DNA of 30,000 bases from Cristatella mucedo (Eukaryota; Bryozoa; Phylactolaemata; Cristatellidae). Positions 9,843-20,068 of the stretch are shown here, piece by piece. Position 1 is the first letter of the stretch, and each line of letters starts with the position of its first letter. The notes under the pieces are model-generated. The model was not told where the DNA came from, did no database searches, and saw only the letters and a program-made list of their open reading frames with translations. Both the position numbers and the translations under genes were made by a program. The stretch spans positions 3,597,501 through 3,627,500 of the forward strand of contig WPIO01000016.1 in NCBI GenBank assembly GCA_009760855.2, written 5' to 3'.

Positions 9843-10106
9843 TACCTCTTACTTCTACTGCTCTTACTTCTACTGCTCTTACTTCTACTGCTACCTCTTA
9901 CTTCTACAGCTACCTCTTACTTCTACTGCTACCTCTTACTTCTACTGCTCTTACTTCTACTGCTACCTCTTACTTCTACTGCTACCTCTTACTTCTACTG
10001 CTACCTCTTACTTCTACTGCTACCTCTTACTTCTACTGCTACCTCTTACTTCTACTGCTACCTCTTATTTCTACTGTTCTTACTTCTACTCCTACCTCTT
10101 CGTTCT
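9843..10106. repeat. 19-bp minisatellite with 15-bp variant
   Basis: The unit acttctactgctacctctt (19 bp) alternates with a shorter acttctactgctctt (15 bp). Because 19 is not a multiple of 3, translation gives a 19-residue period that uses all three frames (for example SYFYCYLLLLLLPLTSTAT). Two plus-strand frames stay open across it. I treat this as a repeat and not as a gene. Confidence 0.95.
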
Positions 10107-10570
10107 GGCTCCTTTTTTCGTGGCTTCGGCGAATGGCCAGTCCCGCGCGTCGGCGAAAACTAAGCGAGTTTGAACAATGCGCGTTCGATACAAGACACTT
10201 CCGCTTTGCGTGCACGCTCTATCAACGAAATGGCCGCCGCGGCGACGACCGGCGCTAGTCGCTGCGCGCAGCTACCGGCGGCACGAGCCGGAGCGTGCTA
10301 CCAGATGGAGCGCGCCGTTCGCGCTCGCCTGCGCCCGCATCCATGCTCACCTGCACCCATCGCGGCGATCGCCACCGCCACGGTTGCGCACGTGCCAACG
10401 ACGGCGCCAACGACTGCGCCTGAAAACGCCAAACGCGCGCGCGGGCTCTCGCGAGACGGCGTCGAGCGGCTGCGTCGTCGCGCCGCGAGCGCGTCCGGCG
10501 CATCCGGACATCCGCCGGCCCAGCGCCCGCGGCGCTCGACCTCGAGCGGCTGCGGCGTCGCGCAGCCGCT
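10107..10570. other. GC-rich block, no secure gene
   Basis: Plus-strand frame 10170-10910 (246 codons) and antisense frames of similar length overlap here. ATGGCCGCCGCGGCG near 10230 would be a good start context, but the frame crosses a tandem duplication and is Ala/Arg/Ser-rich. I do not call a gene. A CpG-island promoter is possible. Confidence 0.35.
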
Positions 10571-10571
10571 C

Positions 10572-10733
10572 GAGGCGAGGCGATGCACGGTGCAATACAA
10601 TGCAACGCAATCGCAGTACAACGCCTTATCGACGAGCAGCGAGAGAGCGGTAAGGCGAGGCAATGCACGGTGCAACGCAATGCAACGCAACTGCAATACA
10701 ACGCCTTATCGACGAACCAGCGAGAGAGCGGCT
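10572..10733. repeat. 80-bp tandem duplication
   Basis: Two head-to-tail copies: atgcacggtgcaa at about 10583 recurs at 10663, and acaacgccttatcgacga recurs at the same 80-bp spacing. The copies differ at scattered bases. Within the unit, tgcaacgcaa-type decamers are themselves repeated. Confidence 0.9.
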
Positions 10734-10888
10734 GCGCCAGCCGCCAGCGCGGTCGCTGGCGGCCAGAACGAAGGGGCGCGCCCAAGCGTCGGGACCGTCG
10801 CGGCGGTGACGACGACGACGAAGGCGGACGACGAAGACTCAGCTGCGGCAGCAGCAGCAGCGTGCGTGCGTGCGTCCGCTGAGAGTAC

Positions 10889-11099
10889 CCGGGCCGGTTT
10901 CGGCGAATGAGGCGGCGGCGGCGGCGAGCTGCACTGCCGTCGACAGGCCGCCGGGCGCTGGCTCGTCCACCATCTGCACCGCGACTCCGACCGAGTACAG
11001 ATCGGACGTCAGGACGCTCCTGACCGACAGGGTGACGTTGAGCTTGTCGGTGCGCGACACGAATCCCTCGGCGACCGCGCTCTGGCAGTCGAGAGCCAC
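10889..11099 (-). CDS. Unknown extracellular protein, second visible exon
   Basis: Minus strand, read 11099 downward. A pyrimidine-rich acceptor (ctttctttgcag) is followed in phase 0 by VALDCQSAVAEGF, and the frame continues through KLNVTLSVRSVL, SDLYSVGVAVQMVDEP and on. It follows the exon at 15235-14946, which ends in phase 0. One N-glycosylation sequon (NVT), one Cys and alternating hydrophobic residues suggest a beta-rich ectodomain. The donor is uncertain. I end the exon at a weak GG|GTACTC (phase 1), though the frame stays open to about 10839 through an Ala-rich stretch. No family recognised. Confidence 0.55.
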
Positions 11100-11257
11100 C
11101 TGCAAAGAAAGCGTTGACGTCACGCTCCCAGAGGTCCGGCGTTCGAAGGTCGAAGTCCGCCTTCCGGCGATTGAAATCCGTTTTCCACGCGCGCCGCGCG
11201 CGCGCCAGCCGCCGCTCCGCCTGGCGCGGCTCCGGGCTAGCGCCGCTCCGCCGCTCG

Positions 11258-11420
11258 GCGGAGTTCTGCTGAATCCGGCGGAGTTCTGCTGAATCCGGCG
11301 CGGAGTTCGGCGCGACTCGTCATGCCGCAGACTGCTGCGCGTTAAGGGTAGATCGACTCTGTATGAAGCGGCGCGACCTCTGCGCCTCCTCGCTCTGCGC
11401 CTCCTCGCTCTGCGCCTCCT
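11258..11420. repeat. Two short tandem repeats
   Basis: cggcggagttctgctgaatc (20 bp) is present twice at about 11258-11297. ctctgcgcctcctcg (15 bp) is present about three times at 11377-11420. A further GGA run is at about 11811-11827, next to a G homopolymer at 11798-11808. Confidence 0.85.
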
Positions 11421-11883
11421 AGCGGTGCTGCTGCGGCGAGGCACGCCGCCGGGCCACCTAGGTCTTCCTAAATCCGGCTGACGGGTCGAGCGACGTCCTA
11501 TCTCAGCCGGGCGACGCAACCGTGCAAAAGTCTTCGTGGCCCGTGCACTAACCAAAAAAAAGAAAGCCTCGTCTACCCTCCGACGCTCCGAGCGCTTTCC
11601 GCTAGAGAATCGCGCCTTCAGAAGGCAGACCGACGAACCGACCAGCGAAGGCCAGCGTCGACCTGTCGTCGGGCGTTGGCTCGCCGGTCGGTCTCCTGTC
11701 GTATCGCAGTCCTCGTCCGCGAGAGGCTCGTCCGTCTGCGCGGCCCCGGTCCGGCTTTGGCGGAGCCTCGCGAACGACTCCTAGTGGGCTAGCAGCGGGG
11801 GGGGGGGGTGGAGGAGGAGGAGGAGGGGAGTTCCATCGTAGCTCCCTCGGTCGGGCTGCGGCGGTGCACTCGCGAGATTTCCA

Positions 11884-11978
11884 GCAAATGTATCGTGCCT
11901 AGAAAGAGATTGAGTTCTCTGAGGGCGCTATATCAAATTTATTATTATTACTATTATTATTATTATAATTATTAGATT
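11884..11978 (+). repeat. SINE-B / LINE 3' tail with (ATT)n
   Basis: The plus strand carries tgcctagaaagagattgagt, tctctgagggcgctatatca and then a long ATT/ATTATT run. This is the best-preserved tail of the family in the window. No tRNA-like head is attached. Confidence 0.85.
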
Positions 11979-12010
11979 GAGCTCGCTGCGGATATCTACG
12001 AATGTACGTA

Positions 12011-12043
12011 CAGCGCTCGCGCTCAGCGCACGCGCGAGCGCTG
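12011..12043. repeat. 12-bp inverted repeat (hairpin)
   Basis: cagcgctcgcgc at 12011-12022 and its exact complement at 12032-12043 are separated by 9 nt. It lies next to the left edge of the AT-rich island. Confidence 0.8.
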
Positions 12044-12171
12044 AGCGCCAAAGTCTTTAAGTAATTTCTGTTCCCTGGTGGCTAGCAAATCTCAGTGACC
12101 TTTGGGCAGCAGAATGCCACTGCGAGCCAGCATTGCGGTAATTTCTAATGTCTACATTTCATTATCGATAG

Positions 12172-12822
12172 TCAATGTACATGTAGCCTACAACCATTAA
12201 GCCAACCTCCATTTGAAAATTGTTCATGCATTGCTTTTCTTACTTAAGTGAAACATAACAGTGGATCTGTACAAGTCAACCCATCCGGTATTTCCTTCAC
12301 AAGTTTTCTACGCATAATCATTTCCCTCATTTCTAATGGTAAGGATAAATACGCTATCTTAGTAGCAGGATTAATAGCAACACCATCCAGCTCTAGCCAA
12401 GTGGGGCCGTAATAGACACCTTAAGCAGAAACGTATCTATTTACTAAAGTGGCTTCCTTTCCACCATACTTACTAATTAACGTCTTGCACAGCATTGAAG
12501 CAGTGAAACATGAATTTTGAAACCCCTTGCAATGAAACTCCGTAGCAACATTAGCAGCTATCCTACCGATAGCCTTCTTTACTTCCGGATCATTGTCTTA
12601 ACTGTGTCGATTTATTGTGCTTATGGCGTAAACAACCTTTACTTTGATTGAAAAGTAATGAGAAGTAGGCAGCCCGCTTACTCCGCTCAAATAGTTGTTT
12701 ACTGGAGACTAAGCATGTGGAAAATCTATACAGCTATTGAAGGTCTCAACCAGTTTAAATCGGTACCAGTAACGCCCTAGCGTAAACGAAAACCGGTTTA
12801 AACCGGTTTTAACCTTCACCAT
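12172..12822 (-). pseudogene. Cryptic ORF of about 216 codons interrupted only by TAA/TAG
   Basis: Minus strand, ATG at 12822, TGA at 12174-12172. The frame is broken by TAG at 12711 and TAA at 12600, 12423 and 12246, with no internal TGA and no frameshift needed. The translation reads as ordinary protein: DNDPEVKKAIGRIAANVATE, then FHCKGFQNSCFTASMLCKTL, ISKYGGKEATLV, GVYYGPTWLELDGVAINPAT, MREMIMRRKLVKEIPDG and VRKAMHEQFSNGGWLNG. The Cys-rich block followed by a [stop]GVYYGPTWLELDG block recalls the Cys...His-x-Trp layout of transglutaminase/papain-like folds, but Pro stands where His would be expected and Asn where Asp would be, so activity is doubtful. I recognise no family with confidence. 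The composition is much more AT-rich than the flanks. Either it is a decayed foreign gene (four Gln codons turned to stops) or it is written in a code where TAR is Gln. The first ~60 codons, which include a palindrome, are less convincing than the rest. Confidence 0.6.
12789..12810. repeat. 22-bp perfect palindrome
   Basis: aaaaccggttt followed directly by its exact complement aaaccggtttt. A related ccagtttaaatcggtacc motif lies about 40 bp to the left. It sits at the right edge of the AT-rich island and overlaps the 5' end of the cryptic frame. Confidence 0.9.
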
Positions 12823-12829
12823 TTATGTG

Positions 12830-14330
<1,501 letters not shown>

Positions 14331-14332
14331 AT

Positions 14333-14505
14333 GAAAAAAATGCTAGCTGATTCAAACGCCTCTTTTTCATAGCGAAAAAGAGCCTTACGGCTATCACCAC
14401 CGCTTGCAGCGGCAATAAAGGATCGCCCACCGCAGGATTCGAACCCACGACCTCGGGGCCGAGGTCGTGAAGATCAACTGCGTTACCTAGTGGGCCATCG
14501 CGGAT
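14333..14505 (-). mobile_element. tRNA-derived SINE, family A
   Basis: Minus strand. The A-box region is at 14497-14486 (tggcccactagg) and the B box at 14445-14435 (GGTTCGAATCC, matching the pol III consensus GGTTCRANTCC). Between them is a perfect 11-bp hairpin (14446-14469, 2-nt loop). The body has a decayed gcaagcggtggtgatagccg stem, then agctctttttcgctatg-type sequence and a short A-rich end. Confidence 0.9.
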
Positions 14506-14583
14506 ATATAAGACCCTGACCGCAGTCGCACTCTTGGAGCAACGCTCTGCCGCGGTCAGTGAGTCCTAGCGCTGAGCGCGAGC

Positions 14584-14587
14584 TTCT

Positions 14588-14623
<36 letters not shown>

Positions 14624-14632
14624 CACTTGTGT
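14584..14632. repeat. (TAA)n microsatellite with SINE-tail-like edge
   Basis: About 11 TAA units followed by tgcacttgtgtaagc, which recalls the edge of the solo tail at 1862-1890. It is probably the relic of a tail insertion on the minus strand. Confidence 0.8.
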
Positions 14633-14945
14633 AAGCTTGTGGGCGCATCTTAGTTGCCGGTCATAGGTCATGGGTCGTGCTAGGTCACTGGCTCGTACGG
14701 CGCTGCTGCCGCTGCCGCCACCTCGATCGCCTCGATGTCCACGACCGCCAGACTTTCATAGCTGGATGACGCCTGCGCTTGTGGACTGGGTGGGATTTTT
14801 TCTAGTACTAAAACACGCGCGTGCGCGCCATCCCAATGCAAGCAAAAGCACGCACAGCGCGAGCTGGCTGAGTTGGATGATCCCTCGAGGGCTGGAGGCG
14901 GGCGGCTAAAATCGTTCGCTTATCCCAGCCCAGAATCCAGCTTAC

Positions 14946-15235
14946 CTGCAATGACGCACCGTCGCGTACGGCGACGGTGACGTTGCACCCTTGCGGGTCC
15001 AGAGTGAGCGGTCTGTCCGGATTGTCGGCGAAGCTGACGTTGTATCGCGACCCGTAGCGATAGACGTCCGTGTCCATTGGGTCGCGGTAGAAGTAGTTCC
15101 AGCACGTGAACGGATGGAAGGCGTCCGTTCTGTCGGTCTCGCCCGTCGCGTAGTGGCTGCCGTACAAGTCGACGCGCTGCCCCAGCTGCATGGCCACCGT
15201 CTGCGAGCACTGCGAGCCGCCGCGGTTCATCAGGA
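14946..15235 (-). CDS. Unknown extracellular protein, first visible exon
   Basis: Minus strand, read 15235 downward. The acceptor ttggttttcgttgcag gives a split codon (phase 1). Then come 96 codons, from LMNRGGSQCSQTVAMQLGQR through DLYGSHYATGETDRTDAFHP, FTCWNYFYRDPMDTDVYRYG and NVSFADNPDRPLTLDPQG to CNVTVAVRDGASLQ. The donor CAG|GTAAGC is consensus, phase 0. Codon composition and residue mix look like real protein. There are two N-glycosylation sequons (NVS, NVT), three Cys and many aromatics, consistent with a secreted or membrane ectodomain. It continues into the exon at 11099. The start and N-terminus lie upstream (above 15240) and were not identified. I do not recognise the family. Confidence 0.7.
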
Positions 15236-15336
15236 CTGCAACGAAAACCAAAATGGCCGCGCAATGCGCGTCCGTGCGCGCCGCCGTTGCGCCAGCGCGG
15301 CTGCTAATGCTGCGAGCTTTAAAATGCGCCCCTCGC

Positions 15337-15382
15337 GCTCGCTACGCGTCGCGACGTCGAGCGCGCGTCGAGCGTAGCGAGC
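15337..15382. repeat. Inverted repeat, 11-bp arms
   Basis: gctcgctacgc at 15337-15347 and its complement at 15372-15382, with further CpG-rich self-complementary sequence inside. It lies in the GC-rich segment just upstream of the minus-strand exon. Confidence 0.8.
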
Positions 15383-15586
15383 TGCTCGGGTAGCGGCTCC
15401 ATGCCCTTACGGGACGGAGAGTTGTGCGTTCGTGCGGCAGACGTGGACTTTTTTAAATTGACAATGTAGAATTCGGAGCGTTGATGGAAAAGTTTATTCG
15501 CAAAATCTTGGTAATTTGGTACACGGCGTGAACTCGCCATCAGCTGCCTACGCTCTTGGTAACGGTAGCTTTTGCTCTGCCTTTTC
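15383..15586. other. No gene recognised
   Basis: The minus-strand frame 15540-15319 (73 codons) has no family and no splice pair. Confidence 0.3.
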
Positions 15587-15800
15587 TAGGCTGTCGAAAT
15601 CGCTACATAAGTACTCGTGCAACTACTTCTCCCCTGCTGCCGACTATGGCGCATCCTATCCAACCGTCTGAGCTGCTACTTGCACGCTGCTCACTTCCTA
15701 GACTGCTCAACTGACTACTGAGCGTCATTTATCACTTTCTCGTCATTGCGCGAGATGAAGCCAGTTGGCTACTATCGTACGCGCACCGAGCACGAGCTTA
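15587..15800 (+). mobile_element. LINE 3' UTR fragment
   Basis: The plus strand matches 19540-19745: the blocks ctcccctgctgccgactatg, gagctgctacttgcacgctg and gagatgaagccagttggcta line up with small differences. Almost no coding sequence is retained. Confidence 0.75.
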
Positions 15801-15997
15801 ATTAAGCCCGTAGCGTAGTTTGCGGCGATAGCTCGGAGTGTTGTAAGATCAGTAAGCGCGCGGGCAGCGAGCGTGAAGCGATCCTCCCTTTGAGCTTCGG
15901 CGTGCTGGCCAACGCTGATCGGAGCTGATCGCTTTTGCAACGGCGTCTAATCACTGTACCGCGCGCGTCATTAACACTCGGCCATTGATTCTCGTGC

Positions 15998-16055
15998 AGC
16001 GAATTGCGAAGCGCCGATCGGGTGGAGATTTGATTATATTAGGGCGCTATGCCAG
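15998..16055 (+). repeat. SINE-B / LINE 3' tail fragment
   Basis: gaagcgccgatcgggtggag then attagggcgctatgcc, a solo tail directly upstream of a SINE-A copy. Confidence 0.55.
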
Positions 16056-16062
16056 CGACCTA

Positions 16063-16248
16063 GAGCCACGATGGCACACTGGGTAAGGCGGTTGCTTTCA
16101 CGACCTCGGTCCCGAGGTCGTGGGTTCGATTCCTGCGGTGGGCGATTCTGTATCGCCACTGCAAGCGGTGGCGATAGCCGTAAAAGCTCTTCTGTCGCTA
16201 TGCAAAAAAAGGCTGTTTAATCAGCTAGGATTTATTTATTTAATTATT
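16063..16248 (+). mobile_element. tRNA-derived SINE, family A
   Basis: A-box region at 16072-16083 (tggcacactggg) and B box at 16123-16133 (GGTTCGATTCC). A perfect 11-bp stem with a 2-nt loop lies between them at 16099-16122. The body carries a second hairpin (tatcgccac...gtggcgata), then a ctgtttaatcagctaggatt block and a TTTATTTA tail. Its tail differs from that of family B. Confidence 0.93.
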
Positions 16249-17400
16249 ACTATTGCTACTGTCTGAGTGTATCGTCGTATGCTCGGTCGACCGCAAATAA
16301 AGCGCGGCGTACGACGAACACAGCCGAATGCGCTTCGCTCATCTCCGCGCGCTCACGTGCGCACAGACTGCTTACCCATCAGTTGGCAGTCAACGCATCC
16401 GAGAACAAAAATGGCGGCGCACACTGAAGCTCCAAGTCGGCGCGAGTCTCTCTCGCGATCCATAGTTTACCTTCGCCGGCAGCGTGCGGCCTCGTTTGTG
16501 CTGACGTCAACTGCGACGGCGCCTGGCGGCGCGAGTAGTCCAGCGCGGGGGCCCGGCGGCACCCTCCGCGTCCCTCGCGGCGAGGGGTGGAGAGTGCTCT
16601 GCAGAGCGCTGAAAACTCCTCGTATCCGCAGGCAGTGCAGCTGGACAGCGGAAGTCGAATGTCGCCGTTTGCACTTTGATTCAGCCAGATGCACTGCGGC
16701 CACCGAGGCGTGGGCTGGCCAAAGGGGCTTCGCCCGAGCGCGCCTCTCCGCGCTCCGCGGAGGCCACCGATAAGACTGCTCTGGGCTGAGTATGTGGGCT
16801 CGCTGTACTGACGTACGAGCGCTCCTTACTCCCTGCCGTGCTCTGCTAGCGCGCGCCATGCCAGAGAGCGCATCGAGGCTGCATCTGGGACTCGCTGGGC
16901 GCGCGTCGAGGCTGCAGATCCCGCGGCGTGAGTCGCGTGTGCGGCGCCTGCAAGGTCTGGCGCCTGCGTCTGGCCCGCACGCGCGCTCTCTCTTCGCTAG
17001 CGCGCCAAAGGACTTTCGCGAAAGTCGCCACTGCGCGTCGGTGAAGCTAGACCGTCGGCCGTCGCAACACGCTGTTACAATCGCTCGCTGTGTGGCCTAC
17101 ACGTTCGGTCAGAACTAGGCCGCAAACGCAGCGCTCGCAACTGGGCTCGTCATGCGGCCGACGCGCGACGATTACTGGCGATGCCTGAACGTCGTAGCAC
17201 GGCAGGTGACTTGTACAGCGGCTGCCCCGATGCACACCGCAGGTGCGCCGACTGTAGCAGGAACGCGGCGGCAGCGACGGGGAGCGCTCGTACGTTAAGA
17301 TATCAAGTCCGCTTCCACGACGTAGACACAAGTCTATTTGACCGCAGCGGAGGGGTTATAGGTGTTCAACAGTGACGCGCACAGCAACAGACGCACACCA
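16249..17400. other. GC-rich, CpG-rich block, no gene recognised
   Basis: Open frames reach 168 codons (plus 16267-16773) and 130 codons (minus 16859-16467), but they overlap each other and are Arg/Ala/Ser-rich. AAAATGGCGGC at about 16407-16417 is a YY1-like motif often found at transcription starts. The block may be the CpG-island promoter of the minus-strand gene, which would lie downstream of it. Confidence 0.35.
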
Positions 17401-18455
17401 ACGACTGCGTGACCAATTGCTCAAATCAGCTCCAATGCCAATGCCGAGTCTTGAATGACAACTCCTGCCTATCTCCTGGAATCGGCTTTCATACGGCCTC
17501 GGCTATAGATTCTCGCATGATAGCGAATAAAAGGTTGTCAGCCACAATCTGGTTGGTTTAGCTAGGGCCACCGTTTCAGCGTCTTTCCCGACCCGAGAAC
17601 TTGACGCTGAGCGATTGGTTGTACAGGCTACTGGAGCGGGTGCTGGTTGCTGACGGGAAGAATCAGGGTCCCGCGGGCCGGGTTCGAGGAATTAGCCGGA
17701 CGGTCTACTTTTTGTTGGCATTGGCAGATAGGAGACTTCTTAGGCAGCCGACCGAACTGAAGTAGGCCCAAACAAGTAACACGGATGCCGCCTTCGCGGA
17801 CGCATTGTGCGGGAAGGCCATCTGTGGGACTTCGAGACTTGAGAATTTATTTATTAAGTAGTTTATTTATTATTTATTTAGGAAATGTATCAAAACAAAG
17901 CGTCCACTTTTCGATCGACGGTCTGTGAGCCTACACAGTTGCGGCAGATACGTGTCTGCGGTGCGGAGCCGCTGCGTTCCACTTCCACTTCCTGCCGCCG
18001 CCAAGCGAGAAACATTGCGACCCCCACACTTACGAGATAGGCCTTGTTGCCAAGCGAGAACGAGTATACTAGCCCAGAGCTCGGCATCGAGGAGGCTGGT
18101 TTCGACTCCGACATGCTACGCAGTGTAGGCACGGCTAGTTCGACGCTCCCTCGCACTCCCGAGACAGGCTCTCTACTCCGTCTCTACTTCAAACGTGTGC
18201 GCAGAGCAGAGGCGGCTTCCGCTAAGCAAGCGGGGCGCAGACGCGCTTCCTTTAAAAATGTGCCTAATTTACGTGAAACGAAGCCGATAGGCTTCGTGCG
18301 AGAGTTCTAAGTGCATTCTTTTTAGCCGTCGAGGGCGAGGGCGGAGGTCCGGGGGCCGCGGTCCCCTCCCCAAACGCAAAGGCCTGATTCGCCTGATTCG
18401 CACTGCTTTTCTGCGGCTCACGATCCCACCCCCTGTATTGCATATACTTCATTTA
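17401..18455. other. Mixed intergenic DNA, no gene recognised
   Basis: Contains TTTATTTATTTA-type patches at 17846-17882. Open frames of up to 88 codons at 17.9-18.3 kb match nothing known. Confidence 0.35.
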
Positions 18456-18580
18456 ATATATATTTAATTATATACATATATTAATTTATTATATTGTATA
18501 AAGTATATATATATATATATAATTATTAATTAATACAGGGTATATATAATATATAATTCAGGATATATATTCAATACATA
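18456..18580. repeat. AT-rich low-complexity sequence
   Basis: TATATA/TTAATTA-rich stretch with a short (AT)n core at 18503-18522. It abuts a minus-strand SINE-B remnant. Confidence 0.85.
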
Positions 18581-18584
18581 TAAT

Positions 18585-18710
18585 TGCATGTACTTCATTT
18601 CTATAATAGAACAAAATATCAATCCACGCTCTGTACGTACTGCATGCATGCAGCAGGGCTCGAACTCGCGATCCTGGTCGCTAAAGGCGAGCACCTTAAG
18701 ATTAGGAGCT
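18585..18710 (-). mobile_element. Degenerate SINE-B copy
   Basis: Minus strand: aaggtgctcgcctttagcga (head), gatcgcgagttcgagccctg (B-box region) and a poorly preserved tail. Confidence 0.65.
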
Positions 18711-18739
18711 GTCTTCCACGGTGGCTTGCAAAAATGTAA

Positions 18740-19015
18740 CCAGCTCCGTAGTTCTGCTTCGGCTTGATTATTGTAATTCTCTTTTGGCTGGGCTACCGAC
18801 AAAAGCAACTAGGCCATTGCAGCTGGCTGTGAGTATGGCTACAAGGCTAGCTTTCAAGTCCCAGAGGTTCGACCACGTGTCTCCATTGATTGCTAAAAGA
18901 GCTAGGATGGCTGCCGGTTGATCAACGGATACAGAGCAAAGTTCTGGCGTGCTGACCCACAAGGCCCGCTACGTGAGACGCAGTGCCCGTGAAGCCATTC
19001 ACCAGCCAATGGTCG
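18740..19015 (+). mobile_element. LINE ORF2 fragment (L2/CR1-type)
   Basis: The plus strand encodes LDYCNSLLAGLPTKATRPLQ, then QRFDHVSPL, and after a one-base shift WLPVDQRIQSKVL. This is the conserved region downstream of the RT active site in L2/CR1-like ORF2 (patterns DYCNSLLAGLP, HWLPVxxRIxFK). It is frameshifted and inactive. The segment at 19465-19775 may be the continuation of the same copy after an insertion. Confidence 0.85.
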
Positions 19016-19464
19016 AGGAAATTATGGTAGTTTAATAACCCAGCCGGCAAACAGAAAGTGGACCGTATCCCACCCAATACGACAAAGAACAAGCAACAAA
19101 CGGGTCCAATATACAGTAGTCCTATATGATTGCTATTGACTGAGCAAGCCATCACGCATATTAATCTTAAGACTATTGGCTTTTCTTCCTGATCATGCTC
19201 CGATCGGCCCCGACCAGCCGTAGCTGGTGTGGCCGATCTAAGCCAGTAGACCTTGGCAGGGGTCTATTGGCTTAGGTACAGCCAATCAGCTGTGGTCTGC
19301 AGCTCCAAAAATAGCCGGTGTCCTGAGTCAGTGGTGCACAGCAGGTCAAGGTGAAATCGTCCAGGAGAATGGCTGCGCAGCGGATTCAGCCAACACGCTA
19401 CAGCTTGGCTCCTTCATAAGTAGCTGAACAGCTGCATCGGTTTCAGCCTCTTCGTGCCCACAGG
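19016..19464. other. Unassigned block between two LINE pieces
   Basis: Contains gtaggccacac-like inverted GC patches near 19200-19260 but no feature I can name. It may be an insertion that split one LINE copy, or internal LINE sequence too decayed to read. Confidence 0.3.
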
Positions 19465-19778
19465 TTCTGTTTGGACAATAAATCAGCTGTTCCATTTCTC
19501 AGCTTAAGGACCGAAGGCGACAGAAGCTTTAGCTCTGCAGGTCCTAGGCTGGAACTCGCTTCCACAATTCTTGCGAAACGACAACTACTCTCCTGCTGCC
19601 GACTACGGCTCATCCTTTTCAGCGATCCTGAGCTGCTACTTCCACGCCACTCACTACCTCAACTGCTCTCCTGACTCTTCTATGCTTCCCACTTACTCTT
19701 TTTGGTGAGATGAATTCTGTTGGCTACCGAATACGCACCGAAAGCCGCTAGGCTGTGAGAGCGCTATACAAAACTCTC
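19465..19778 (+). mobile_element. LINE 3' end (ORF2 C-terminus and 3' UTR)
   Basis: The plus strand carries LRTEGDRSFSSAGPRLE (family pattern GDRAFSVAGPRLWNSLP), then a decayed C-terminus and a 3' UTR with gatcctgagctgctacttcc. The end agagcgctatacaaa is the same as the SINE-B tail. Confidence 0.8.
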
Positions 19779-19883
19779 CTTCGTAACACCTACATAGGCT
19801 TTGTGGAGTTGCAGATGGAGGTACATTACATTACCTTGCCCCTGCGCTAAACCAGGGCAAGCAAGTTTAGGCAGATCTAAACG

Positions 19884-20068
19884 GTGAGCCGTGATGGCAC
19901 ACTAGGTAAGGCGGTTGCTTTCACGACTTCGGTCCTGAGGTCGTGGGTTCGATTCCTGCCGTGGGCGACCCTTTATCGCCACTGCAAGCGGTGGTGATAG
20001 CCGTACAGGCTCTTCTGTCGCTATACAAAAAGAGGCTGTTTAATCAGCTAGGATTTATTTATTTAAAG
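19884..20068 (+). mobile_element. tRNA-derived SINE, family A
   Basis: A-box region at 19895-19906 (tggcacactagg), B box at 19946-19956 (GGTTCGATTCC), body hairpin tatcgccac...gtggtgata, ctgtttaatcagctaggatt and a TTTATTTA end. The arm between the boxes (19922-19945) has acquired mismatches compared with the 14.4 and 16.1 kb copies. Confidence 0.93.

Noticed and set aside
10170-10910. 246-codon plus-strand frame starting near a good ATG context
   Set aside because: It crosses an 80-bp tandem duplication and overlaps the better-supported antisense exon. No recognisable domain, and composition is typical of chance open frames in CpG-rich DNA.
16267-16773. 168-codon plus frame with ATGGCGGCG start context
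   Set aside because: A 130-codon antisense frame covers the same DNA. There is no domain and no splice support. The ATGGCGGC motif is more simply a YY1-like promoter element.
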